A stretch of 64,000 bases of DNA from Ficedula albicollis (taxonomy: Eukaryota; Chordata; Aves; Passeriformes; Muscicapidae), in assembly GCF_000247815.1 (NCBI RefSeq), contig NC_021685.1, positions 15,632,318 to 15,696,317 on the forward strand, written 5' to 3'. Position 1 is the first letter of the stretch. The number at the start of each line of letters is the position of its first letter. The notes under the pieces were generated by a model. That model had not been told where the DNA came from, did no database searches, and saw only the letters and a list, made by a program, of their open reading frames with translations. Made by a program: the position numbers and the translations under genes. Shown one piece after another: positions 24,668 through 39,800 of the stretch.

Positions 24668-24675
24668 TGTAAATA
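24668..24675 (+). promoter_or_regulatory. Pumilio-type motif 3 (TGTAAATA)
   Basis: Exact TGTAAATA in an AT-rich part of the proposed 3'UTR. Confidence 0.45.
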
Positions 24676-26046
24676 ATTAAATAAGCTGTAAATGAGCAGT
24701 CGATAGATACAGTATTTGTTTAGTGACTTTTTTTTACTAAGTACAATAATTGCAGTGCTCTAGCAGAGTAATTTAAACACCCTTTTGCATAAACAGATTT
24801 GGACTCCAGATATAAAATAGTACAGGAAGTGCTATAGTGTAAAATAGCCACTGTGGCAATGTTTCTGCTGGCACAGATTCTTTTGTATGGTTAATATTCA
24901 GGCCACACACTCAGTACTCAGATTAGCCAAAAGAAACAGGGCCTGGTTTTCACTTACAATAATGCACCTTTATGTTGCTCCAGTGAGTGAAGAGGTGAAG
25001 GTGTCCAAGGGTAAGTGAGAATTCAGCTGTTGGTGATTTCATTACAGAAGCCTGCATATTGCATCTCTCTGATTCTGAAATCTGTCTCTTACGGATTTTA
25101 ATAGTAGGCTTATATTCTTTAAAAAAAAAAAAAATACAGGATGTTTGACTGTCATTAGATAGCATGGTCCCCCAAAGCCAAAGAACCTTCACTTTAGAAA
25201 TTGTTTGAAGGGAAATCTAAAAAGTCACTGCTTAACACCAAAGGTAAAGCTTAGTAAAATGCACTAGGAACTTTGTCTAAATTTTTAAGAAGCAAATGGA
25301 ATGTTGTTGATCAAAAAGACTGCCCTATTCTACTTTGTAAAAATACTAATAATTTAAAATCCATTATATAAAATTGAAATAGATCATCTCTACAAGAATA
25401 TGCAACACTAGCATTTCATAAATATAAAATTATTTTCTTTGTAAGTGCTTTGACAAAAAAAATTTAAACTTAAATGATGAAAAATCTCACCTCTACTTTC
25501 ATACTAAGGGTTGTATTTTTTTAATGTTTTTCAGACATGAGGTCATCTATTACAATTTGATAGCATTTTGTATGTTTTCACTGTTCCTGTCATTTGGCAG
25601 ATACTCACCAGGATGTATGGTTCATGGTCTCTCCTGTTACTTTCAGTTGAAGACAGAAAGAACATTTGAAACATGATTAATTCTGACAAACTGCCTATGA
25701 TTTGACTTCTATCACGTTTTTATTGGCATGGGTGTTTAAATGGTTCTGTTAGTACTGTCTTTGCGCAGTTCTGAGTTATCTTTTACTTAGTACTATTTAT
25801 TTCATAATGTAGTAATCATCAGCCTTACTAATGACCTTGTAGCCTTTCTTATATGCACATAATGCACATTTTCCAATGGCTAGAAAATGCAAAATACTAG
25901 TGGATATCATTGCATCAGATCTTCATGTCTTTCTCAAAAGGACTGCTAACCTCTGGGATATATGAGGTAGTAAAATGATGATTGTAAATGAGTAGCACAT
26001 AAGAGATATTTTCTTGAATTTAAAATTATTGCAGCCAGTTTCAGCA

Positions 26047-26054
26047 TGTAAATA
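26047..26054 (+). promoter_or_regulatory. Pumilio-type motif 4 (TGTAAATA)
   Basis: Exact TGTAAATA about 50 bases upstream of the candidate poly(A) signal. Confidence 0.4.
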
Positions 26055-26099
26055 TATAATAACGTTGGCTAGTGTGTAATTCTTGAATTTAAAAATATA

Positions 26100-26105
26100 A
26101 ATAAA
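26100..26105 (+). promoter_or_regulatory. GABRB2: Candidate poly(A) signal of GABRB2
   Basis: Canonical AATAAA, followed at a suitable distance by a GT-rich stretch (tgtagttgtgttatgttggg, 26126-26145). Its position about 5.7 kb after the stop codon suits a long beta-2 3'UTR. Not proven: transcripts could end earlier or later. Confidence 0.5.
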
Positions 26106-29100
26106 GAAAACCTAAAATATGTACATGTAGTTGTGTTATGTTGGGCAGGCTCTTTCCAAAGCTGCAGTGAAGTGAGTAACTCTGAGTTTGGGTCAGAAAA
26201 GGGCTCAGAAGTTAAGAGCTGAGGCACCTGAAAAGTAGGTGTAGGATGGGAGGGGGAACCATAACGTGGTGTTAATTTGCCTGTGCAGCCCTTGGGGGAC
26301 TTGAGTGTCTGGGGAGTCTAAGCAATGTTCAGCGAGAAGCCTGGTGCTGGTCAGTATAGAAATGCTGAGAGGAGGGGGAACAGCTGAAAAATCTCAGAAA
26401 TTCAGTATTGCCTCCTCAGAGTCAATTCTTGTGAATCTGTTAGTGATGGAGAGTTGCTGGTGTCCCCCTTACAGAAATATGGAAGGGTCTGTTAGCAGGG
26501 GGATGGTATTTCCTTCTACAGTAAATGGTTTTAAATCTGAATATGTGGACTTCAAATATGGAAGTCCCAAGTTCCATGCCTTCCTGTTCCTACCTGGGCT
26601 CTAACAGGAGAGATTCTGCATGACAAATTATTGTCCCTTTTAGGATGGTGGATTTAGATTTTCCTGTTGGAGAGGTTCATTTGAAGAACAATTCAAGATG
26701 AGCAGAGGAGAAAACAGTCAGGCTTGGTCATGAGAGGCTCTGGCTGCTTTGGACAGGGCTGTAGCAGGGATTAGAAGCTGGGTGCTTTGTGCTCCAAAGA
26801 AGAAAAATGTCCACTAATACAGGTCTGGTTTTGCTGTTCCTTTCTGTCTTAGTGGAATCCTGAGCCTTAAATATACTTCAGACTTACACTTGTTTGCTGG
26901 CTGTGCTGAGTGAACAGGTCATGTCTATTAGTTTCTCTTGTCTGCTGTCTCAGTTCTAATAAAAGGAAATGCATAGTTGTGTTTCCAAACCCCAAGTATT
27001 ACTACATGGGGGATATTACAGGGTGTTTATTGGTAGCTTTAGCTGCACATTCCCACAGATGATTCTTTGGCTGATCCTACCAGGGGGAGCAGATGGAGCT
27101 CCAGAAAAGGGAACAAATGGCCATCGGACAAAAGACTGCCAAAGGCTAAAACTGCCAAATTCTCATTTTTGTCTGGAAATGCAGACAGCAGTTGGTAATT
27201 CCTTTTGAAGTTATCCACCTGGCTATTCTCTGTACCAGCCCCACAACAGCACTGCTTTAATGATTGATCTGTTCTGTCTCTCTTTTCTGTGGATAAAGGG
27301 CACCAGTTCTGCAGAGGAAGCAGAGGCTGAAGACGGGAGAACCTGATCCTTACAGATGGTTCTGAAGTGAGGAGCTGCTGGGTGCAGGATGCTGACTCTG
27401 TGTCAGGGACATAGAAAAAGGACTGTTTCCAGACTGTTAAGGAAAGCTCAAATATGACTTTTGTACCTCACTATTTAAAATACCACATCTTCCTCTGAAG
27501 CTTCTGAAAAGGAGGGCAAGGTTCTGAAAAAAGACTGAAATGTCAGCACAATTGCTTCGTTACAACTCTGTGATATACTGTTGCCCCTTATTTTCAAGAT
27601 TATTACAAGCTAGGAAGCAAAGTATTTCAACTTTAAGACTGGTTCATGATTTCAGAGACTAAAAATATTTATATTAATTGGTGACTATTATTTTCAAATC
27701 AAAAATGTCTATCTACTATTTCACTTGTCAGTGTTTATAAATGCATTCTATATTATCACATCCTAACAGGAGTTAAATCAACTGGCACAAAAATAAGGCT
27801 AGTACTGTAGGATATTTGAATAATTTATTTCCTTTACTCTGAATTTTAACACTTCATGATATATGTAACATAGCCTCTCCTTCATTCAATTTACTAGATT
27901 GCAAATTGGTGACCTTAGTAGTGACTTCTTTCTTATGTGAAAATTGCATTGTTGTCTGAATCTCGATAATCTAAAGTTAATAAAACATGAGGCAAATTAA
28001 CTAAAATCACAGTTCTTTATTTATAAAAGGAAAATTAGTATTTTAAAGAATGAAATTATGCATCTGTCAAACACTGGACAGCTGTGAAACAGTGAAATAA
28101 TGGGAACTGGCATCTAACACATTGTAACTGCTGCATATAAATAAATGCAACATTATAGCTACATAGCAGTATGTTCACTAACATAAATTCTGTGGTTATC
28201 AAAATTAATGACCTGCATGACATTATCAATCCATAATGCTTGTTATTCTTGAGGGGTATCTGGAATGACTCATTTATTATGGTGTTCATATTGAGTCTAA
28301 TCAAAGGATATATTTAAAAAAACCAACCTGACAGTTATGTGGAGAAATGTGGATTGACTATTCAGGTGATGAGGATTGCTTATATAAAAGGAGATCTGCT
28401 TCCCTTGCCTGAGACTGGGTCAGGTTTTCTGGGGAAAGGGGGAGTGCTTGTTTCAATGTTAGGGCAAAACTTTTGACTACATCTTATTCTTGGAGGGAAA
28501 GTATTATTTTCTCTCTTTCTGACAGATTGTCAGAGCTGACACACCACGTTCATTTTGGCACTTGGATGGCTAAGGGCAGGCTCCCAGCTGAGACCACTTT
28601 TTAAAAAAAATCTCTTTTTTGGAAAAAATATATCCAAGGAAACAAAGCTTGCTTAGGTTCCCTTACAAATGCTTTAAATTGTGTAAACTACACATTTTTT
28701 GTTTTGGTGCTGTTTTGTTTTCAGATGGGAATTGAGTCTGTGCATAACTGTTGGTGTTTGTGGTCTCATGTACTCACATTTCTCAGCTTGGTTGATACAT
28801 CTGAGCTCTGCTGCTTTCTAAGCCCACATGAAACTGACTGTGACCTTTGAGATCCCCTTGTTAAATCTTCTCAAAGATCTCTTCTGAAGAGTCTGATCAT
28901 GTCAGTCTTTAATCTTCAACCCTTTGTTGGGATTTCATGGCATTGATGCTCATGAAGGTGCTGAGAACAGACATCACAGGCAAGCACAGGAGTGCAGGAG
29001 ACAGGGGATGGAGTCCTGTCATATGCCCTTTGACAGCAGCAAAAAGGGCAAGATGTGCAGTGATAAACCCCCAGCACCAAAGCTAATGTGGTCATGACAG

Positions 29101-29379
29101 GGTCAGTGCAGTTCCATTTCTGAGGGTGATATTTCCACTTCCGTGTCATGCAGTGGAATTGTTTCTTCAGGTGGGAAGACATTGACAGGAGAATGAATGT
29201 GGATAATAAACAGATCAAAACCTACATGTCAGGACAGCAAGATTTATCTGCAAGATTTGCAGACAAATGGGATTGGTTTTGATGTGCTTCTGGTTTTAGG
29301 TTATGAAAAATCGAGGCTTTTTATTGCTGCTGTTGTTAGTCATCATTCAAAAGATATCTGAATTGGAAATATGTGCCAA

Positions 29380-29522
29380 ACAGGAAAAAAAAATTGCTGG
29401 ACAGAAAAAGGGGGAAAAAACAAAAAAACCCAAACAAATACAAAAACCCCCAGAAAAATAAAAACAAAAGCCCCCTAAGGGGAAAAAAACAAACAAACAA
29501 ACAAACAAACAAACAAAAAAAA
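29380..29522. repeat. A-rich low-complexity tract with AAAC microsatellite
   Basis: Runs of A broken by C and G (29380-29484) lead into about eight tandem aaac units (29485-29516). Confidence 0.9.
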
Positions 29523-32500
29523 GCAGTGGGGTGAAATTCAGCAAATTCCCTCCCATTCTTTCAAGCAGCCATGAAGTGCAACATGCATCTCCTAATTTAT
29601 TTTCTTCTTCTTTTTAATCCCATTCATAACATACTTTAAAATTAGAAGGTTTTAAGACTGTAGGAAGGACAAACTTTTACTTTCTCCTTCCCCAACCTTA
29701 ATTTTAATGGGTTTTTTTTTTCCTTAGATAAGTTTGGAAATTTAGCGTGATAACTTTGGCTAATTCCAGTGAAAAATGTAAGCCTTGATTGGTTTTGGAA
29801 GGGTCTCTGGACCTCTTTAAGAAAGGTTAAGCATTATTTATTTGTCCCCATTACTACCCAAAGCAATGTGATTACTGAAAAGGTTTGACATTCAAACTAG
29901 TTAAGTGTGAGAGAAAGAGACAGGGGAAAATGTTTCTAGGAGGTCCAGACAAAAAGAAGAAACATAAAAATGGGAAGGACAGACAGATGAAAAGTAAAGG
30001 TTGTTTCCTCACTCATGCTGTAAGATTTTAAAGTAAATACTACCTGCTCCTCTGGCATACCATGTTTCCCTGTCTTTTAACTGCAGTCCAACCATCCATC
30101 ACCTGGGTTTTCCCATTTCAGATTGCTTACAGGAAAGTGATATGAGATAATAGATCCTGGTGTTGATGAAAGGAAAGATGTCCAGCATCCAAATCCTTAC
30201 ATTTTCCTTAGATGTGTATTTTACATTTGACAATACTTGAAAACAAATACCAAATCCTGCTCCCTTTACTTCTCCCAAGGGGTTTCCAAAGGTGTTGAGC
30301 ATCCATTTCCATTTATTGTGCACGCGCTGAGAAATACTTGAGTGGTTTTATTAGTGGAGGAGGGGAGGGAAGAACTTTCTCCTTTAAAAACTGAGATAAT
30401 AAGACAAATCTGTTCCCCTGTGAATGAAAATGCTTTGCCTGGATTTTGCAAGCACTCATGCATATTGTTGAAACAGAAGCTACACTTTATACAGAATCTG
30501 TGCACTGCTGAGAAGAGAGTTGGCTTTGCTCATTTCTGCAAGAATTAAAGTGACTTATTTAATTCTAATGAAACAGAATGATCTGGACATTGGAAAATAT
30601 AAGAAGTCAAACTGTAATGCCCCTGCACCATTCTTTAGCAGAGGCAGAATGCCTCTTGCTAGATTCTGTGTTTGAGACCCAGCTCTGAAAGAGGATGACA
30701 ATTGTGTGCAAGCACTGACACTTTGCCATGAGGAATTAAATTAGGATTGCCATAGCTTTTGCATATTGTGAATTTGGAAAGAAGTTCTGGGATTTCCAAC
30801 ACATTTGTTTGATAGACAGTAAAGCAGCTATCAGATTGGGATTTGCCTCAGGTTTGCATCCCATGTGGCATCCCCCTTCTTCTCTCCTAGACACTTTACC
30901 TCCACTGCTGTTGAATTAGATGTTAACCATCACATTAATAGTATTGCTATACCCGTGCCTTAATTATATCATTAATTGATAACTGTAAAGTATTATGTAA
31001 CTAGAGCATATTGTTACTGTTATTTTGAAGGAACAAGTGACAGAATGGGAGAATGTTAAGTGAAACTCTCATCATGTTAATAAGATCTTCAATAATTTCT
31101 CATGTCATCAAAGGCTTGTAAGAAATTAGGATATAGAAAAGAAGTCTTCAGGTCTTGAAAAGCAAGAGGTTAACCTAAATTTTCATTAATTAAAAGATGT
31201 GCAGATGACTGCACTGAATGGACATGCTAAATATGTGTTTTGGAGAAGAGCAGCTTTAATCTGCTCATAATTCCCATACTTTGTGCAGGTTGTTAGGTAT
31301 CAGTCCCTGGCAGCCATGAACAGAGCAAACTGATACCCACAGTCTACCTGCAAGGACCCTGTGAAATAATGGAGTAACAGATACATCAGAAATAAGGAGT
31401 GCCTTTGTAGACAGCTGGGGCCTAATTAATTTGCAGCACAGCTGAGGAAGGCAGAGCCCTTGGCCCTGCAGGTATCACTGGATTTTGTTACTGCACCAAT
31501 TATGATAAAGCATTGCCAGCACAAACAGCAGAAAGGCATTTGCTGTACACTTGGAGAAAAGGGTTGCTAGTTATTAGTCTGCTGGAAAAGTGTATTGTGA
31601 TCCTTTATATTTTTTTTCTTTATTTTAAGTTCTTACTTTAGACAAACAGGAGATTTTCTGTTTTGACTTTTTCCTATCTGATTTCCTTTCTAATTTCCAG
31701 ACCAATAAACTGACCTCCCCACTGTTCTGTCTGATCCCAGATAAGTGAGATCTTCAACATGATGTTCCTATAAGACCAACATTCCTTATCTCATTGGAAC
31801 CAGCTCCTTTTCTGACTGCTATGGTTCATTATGGTTAGTCCATTATAAATTACATGGTGTCTCCAGGGACCTGTTCTATACTTGAAATATCACAAGACAG
31901 CTGCCGTGCATAATGCTGCAGAGAGCTGCTAAATTTATACCCACTAAAAATGTGCTTTATGTTGCAGAGTGACCCACTTTAACTTTGATGGGTTGGTTTT
32001 CCTCTTCTTGTAAGTATTATCTGTTATCTCCTGTTTGTCCACACACTTAACTTGCTAAGAAAAGGCCTTAGAAAAGCTGTTATTTGTGCTTGGTGTATTG
32101 TGTGATTATCGTTATTTTATAAAACTTGGACATACTTCCAAATTCCCCTAGAGACAAAGCATGCAAAGGGCAATTTTTTTTCTGCCAGCCCATGTAAATT
32201 CAGACTACATAAACAGACAACAGTGGCAGATTGGCTCCTGGAGCTTATGGTTTCCTCTGCTCCTAAGCTGTCTGCACAGTAAATAGCAAAGATGTATCTA
32301 TATGTTAGGATAACACAAGTTATCCTAATATATAGATAATGGCAGTTTACTTGTACAGTTTTCAAATGTGCCCTATGAGACAATTTTTAAAGCTTATTAC
32401 CTTTTTTGTTTATGAGAATAAGAGTACTTCAAATCCCACCTTGTTTTTAACAACATTTAAAAGAACCCAAAAATAATTCTGATTCCATGTTAGATTTTCA

Positions 32501-32601
32501 CCCTCTTAGAGGGGATAAAGGGAGGAGACCTATGCTTAAAATGCCTTTAGGACACTATGTACTATAAATCGTTATCTACAAGAAGTATGTCCACAGGAAT
32601 T

Positions 32602-32800
32602 CTGCCATAAAGCTTACTTATGATAAAAAAATATACAGTAAGATATTGTGCTATTAATTGATATGGCTCCTTGACTGCCATAAAGCTTACTTATGATAAA
32701 AAAATACACAGTAAGATATTATGCTATTAATTGATATGGCTCCTTGGGATAAAAAAATATACAGTAAGATATTGTGCTATTAATTGATATGGCTCCTTGA
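32602..32800. repeat. Tandem array of a 73-bp unit (about 2.7 copies)
   Basis: The unit begins ctgccataaagcttacttat and ends gatatggctccttga. Copy 1 is 32602-32674, copy 2 is 32675-32746 with a few changes (tatac to cacac, ttgtg to ttatg), and copy 3 is 32747-32800, lacking the first part of the unit. Copies 1 and 3 share their variants against copy 2. AT-rich and non-coding. Confidence 0.93.
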
Positions 32801-33009
32801 CAGGGTTAAATAGCTGATAATATATTTCACTCCATAGAACTTTACAGTAGTTTATAAAACAGTGAACATAGGGAAGAAAAAAAGGCAAGAAAATGTGAAA
32901 ATTTTCTGGTTTGATTTTATCTAAATCACCTTAAGATGTCAAAAATGGTCGTGAGCAATTTTATTCCTTTCAGGCCAGAAATATCTCTTTGGTTGTAAGT
33001 GATTTCACA

Positions 33010-33085
33010 CAATCTAGAAGTTGGACTAGATGATTGCTGCGGGTCCATTCTAATCAAAGTATTCTATTCTGTTCAATTCAATTCC
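33010..33085 (+). mobile_element. Short CR1 LINE 3' end
   Basis: agttggactagatgattgct (33019-33038), then gggtccattctaatc and terminal octamer-like repeats attctatt ctgttcaattcaattc. This is the last 70 or so bases of a CR1 element, sense orientation, strongly 5' truncated. Confidence 0.75.
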
Positions 33086-33104
33086 TTTTTGTCCTGAGAA
33101 AATG

Positions 33105-33765
33105 GCACTGCATTGACTGGTCCTGAAAACTGTGGAACAGATGTACTGTGATAATGAACTCTTCTGGGCCATAAACTTCCACTCTTGGACAGTTTACAGT
33201 GAAAGATGTCACCAAAAGTACGGGTTCTGTCACCACCTTTGTGAGTTGTTAAAAGAGATGGGCAGTGCTCTTTCTCTCCTCCATGGCTCATCCCTGGTAA
33301 CTCCCTCCAGGGGCCATCTGCACTCACGGGCCCCCAAGCCTCACTGCGTGACTCCTGAAATGACATCATCCCACTGTGAGATGCTCCACCCAGGGGCAAA
33401 GGCAAACATTCCTACCTGGATATAATCTGAGGCTCAGAACACCACGGGCAGCCTTTACCTGCCAGATTCCCAGAGGACAAGAGCCTGATGGCCACCACTG
33501 GATCTTCAGAGGAGGACCAGACCCTTCCACAGGATCACAGCTGCAACAGAACCACAAATATCACTTAACAGGACTGCAGCCACCATTCAATCAGACTGCT
33601 GCCACCCCCCTGACCAAGTGACTCTGTCAGCTTAAGCCAGCGTTATATGCTTTTATTTTCTATATTAAACTGTGGTTTAACTTGGAATCTCCCAGGTTAT
33701 ATGCTTTTATTTTCTATATTAAACTGTAGTTTAACTTGGAATCTCCCACTGGTTTGTTTTCAAAC
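33105..33765 (+). mobile_element. ERVL-like solo LTR (degraded)
   Basis: The stretch resembles LTRs of passerine ERVL-type endogenous retroviruses as I remember them. Ordered blocks include gactggtcctgaaaactgtg near 33116, gggccataaacttccactct near 33167, caccacctttgtgagttgtt near 33231, gaaatgacatcatcccactg near 33357, cctacctggatataatctga near 33411 and ggatcttcagaggaggacca near 33501. No internal gag or pol sequence is seen next to it, so it is probably a solo LTR. The 3' part holds a 54-bp tandem duplication. Exact ends and target-site duplications were not resolved. Confidence 0.55.
33642..33748. repeat. 54-bp tandem duplication in the LTR 3' part
   Basis: The unit starting gttatatgcttttattttct lies at 33642-33695 and again at 33696-33748. 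The copies differ at one internal base (tgtggttt versus tgtagttt). Confidence 0.93.
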
Positions 33766-35140
33766 TAGTACAGACAGGTGGAGATGGGTGATGGAAATTC
33801 TCTTCCTCCAGATGTCTTGCCTTCATATATTATATTTAGTTGAATGTTGGGCTGTGGTACAGTGGCAGTTTTTGCAATGGTAAATGCCAAACTGTCCCTG
33901 CTCTTACCTCTTTTTCTTCTTCTCTTGGAGTCCTTCTCAAGAGAATAATAATCTCTCTTTTTAAAACAGAAGAGAATTGTGGAGTTACCTAAGGAATCCA
34001 GAGTAAGGACTCCTCACTGTCTCTGAATGCTCCTGCTGTTTCACTGTTCAAAGGAGAGACTATAATATATCTCAATATTTTAATTTAAAATTTCAAACTC
34101 AAAACGGTTATCCTGGTCTTTTTACAACATTAACACATAATGTCTTCTGATTTTTAAAATAGATTTAAATTAATTGTGTTTGTCACCAGCAATGCACAGG
34201 AAAAATTGCATTCAATTGAATTTAAAGCATATTTTCAAAGTGTGAGGGCTAAATAAGGTTTGTGAAGACTGAAGTGATACTAAAGTACACACTAAGACAT
34301 ATTCTCTAGCAAATACTGTTCTTGCTCAGGCAATTTGCTAAACCTGTCCTTCTGTGCTTGCATAAAAACCCATGTTTATGCAGTGGTGTTTGCAAATTTC
34401 TTTTGACTTTAGAGTATTTTAGGGAGAAGATAGACACAAGTGAAGGTCAAAGAAACACACATGTAATACATATCACCATTTCAAATGAAGTTAGTGGAAA
34501 TGTCAGGAGTCTGGGGCAAAAAGTTTGGAGGCTTTAAAATTTGAACCTTTTAGGCTGTGTGGAATCTGGATGCTAACAAGCTCTACTTGATCAGCTCAAC
34601 CTCAGGAAAGTTCATGCATAACCTGGAGGTTCATAAATAATAAAAAAAGTTTTTTAAAGCTGATTTTAATGAAGAACCAGAGCGTTCATGGGTTAGCTTT
34701 TGAATGGTAAAGGTTAATGTAAACTGCCTGGTTTTTGTTCTTGTTTGGGCTACTCCTGGAGTGGAAAATAGTTCAACAATCTAATTAGAAGTCTTGTCAG
34801 ACTTGGAAACACCAGAATTTCTTGACTAGATCTGATGATTCCACAGAAGGTATTTAAAATAGTTCAGAAGAATATTAAAAAGGATTCATTTCAGTACCAT
34901 GAAAGAGAATGAGAATACGAATTTTGGATTAATATTCACACTTTTTCTGAGAGTAGTAGTTTAGTCCCAGGGGGCCTGGGAGACCTGGGGACAATCAGCT
35001 GAGTGTGACCCTGAAACTGTGACACCAGTTGTATGTTGGGCAGCACCAGCAAGGCTTGAGGCAGCAGCTGAAGGGGAAAGTCTCTCTTGGCATGTGATGG
35101 ATGTGTTTAAACAACACACAGGGGTCAAAAAGTCCTTTAA
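33766..35140. other. Intergenic, no feature seen
   Basis: AT-rich sequence with only short random frames. I see no repeat family or gene. Confidence 0.6.
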
Positions 35141-35174
35141 AAAAAAAAATCAAAAAAACAAACATACACCCCCC

Positions 35175-38800
<3,626 letters not shown>

Positions 38801-39362
38801 ACACCCTGAATAGGCTTCTAGGCTGAGACCCTGAACTGCTCATTGACGGAGATGGGATGAACTGAGGGCTGGAGGAAGGATAGTACATTCACAGAGGGAT
38901 CAGGGGGGAGACTGCAGCCCCAGGTTAGCAGCTGCCAGGCTCACAGACCCTCACACCAAAGGGTGGGGAGGCAGAGAACACCCACCCTGCACTGTGCAGA
39001 CCAGCTCAGCTGAGCCCCTGCACCCGGGGAAAAGCTGCAGCCGTGTGAAGGACAGCAGGGGGGTGCCATGGCCCAGCAAAGGTCCCCCCAAAGGGTCCCC
39101 AGAGCCTCACCAGAGCACCAGAGGTGATGCAGCAGACCCTCAGTGACCAGCTGCCCCTGCCAGGGAGGCACCTGGGCATTCCCACCTGCCCGCAGTGGGC
39201 ACGAAGCCACTGAGCTCTGTTCTCTGCAGCTGGGGCAGCAGGGCACCCTCAGCACCAAGAAGGCCAAAGAGGGGAACAAGGAGACATCCCCGGGGCACTG
39301 GGATGGGTGATATGCTCCCACCTCACTCCTGCCACTCTGTCCCCCCTGTTACAGGTGGGTGA
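38801..39362. other. GC-rich block next to an LTR, possible retroviral internal remnant
   Basis: About 560 bp of clearly higher G+C than the flanks ends exactly where an ERVK-like LTR begins. It contains ggggaacaaggagacatccc and many short purine-rich runs. It may be a remnant of the internal region of the same endogenous retrovirus or another repeat. A 126-residue open frame on the minus strand is probably only a consequence of base composition. Confidence 0.35.
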
Positions 39363-39800
39363 TGTGATGGCTGACCCTCACAATGAAGAGATGAATATTA
39401 TGTGTATGTAAGAGAAGGTTTTTTTTTCCTGAGGTGTATAGTTATGTTATTATGTCTTCCCATAGTCCTCTTTCCCCTTCCCCTTCTACAGCCTTGGTCA
39501 CCTGGGCATTTGGGGAGGGCTGGCTTGTTGCTAGCAGGCATGGCATAATGACTCCTGGTCTCCAAGCAATATATAAAAAAGTAATATCCACCAAAGGACA
39601 GCAGAGAAAGAGCTGATTGACAAGACTTTGGGAGAAGCTCAGAATATAAAAAGCAAATCATCCACTTTGTAAATGAGCACATGGCTGCCAGGCACGGGGG
39701 CTTTCAGTGCTGCCCTTTTTCCTTACTCAGTCTTTTGGTGTATTTTTTGTTAAGATTTAATAAACCTTTGAAATTCTAGAAGTGAGAGTCCTTCCCTTCC
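39363..39800 (+). mobile_element. ERVK-like LTR with TATA box and poly(A) signal
   Basis: Starts tgtgatggctgaccctcaca, the kind of TG start I associate with passerine ERVK LTRs, followed by atgaagagatgaatattatg. A TATA motif (atataaa, 39644-39650) and an AATAAA (39759-39764) lie 115 bp apart, in the order and spacing expected for the U3-R junction and R end. The right end is set only roughly after attctagaagtgagagtcc. No second LTR and no intact genes are present, so this is a remnant. Confidence 0.6.

Larger units (their letters stand above)
20366..26120 (+). other. GABRB2: Proposed long 3'UTR of GABRB2
   Basis: After the TAA at 20365 about 5.7 kb of AT-rich sequence runs to an AATAAA at 26100-26105 with a GT-rich stretch behind it. 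As I recall, mammalian beta-2 mRNAs have 3'UTRs of this order, so the length fits. Other A-rich hexamers lie inside (for example aataaa near 23326) and could give shorter forms. The region holds TG/TA microsatellites (21317-21357, 24003-24060), A-runs (24135-24178), many ATTTA motifs and four TGTAAATA Pumilio-type motifs. No second reading frame is convincing. The exact 3' end is inferred. Confidence 0.5.
26125..33005. other. Intergenic sequence downstream of GABRB2
   Basis: No coding exon recognised. The part from 26130 to about 27430 is somewhat richer in G+C than its surroundings but has only short unrelated frames. An AAAC simple repeat lies at 29485-29516, a TATA-like motif at 28381 and a 73-bp tandem array at 32602-32800 (listed separately). 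The block 31400-31570 (starting near cctaattaatttgcagcaca) has mixed composition and looks like it could be a conserved non-coding element. The remainder is AT-rich without visible structure. Confidence 0.6.

Noticed and set aside
38941..39321. 126-residue Cys/Pro/Leu-rich frame on the minus strand
   Set aside because: It lies in a GC-rich block beside an LTR, where stop codons are rare by composition.
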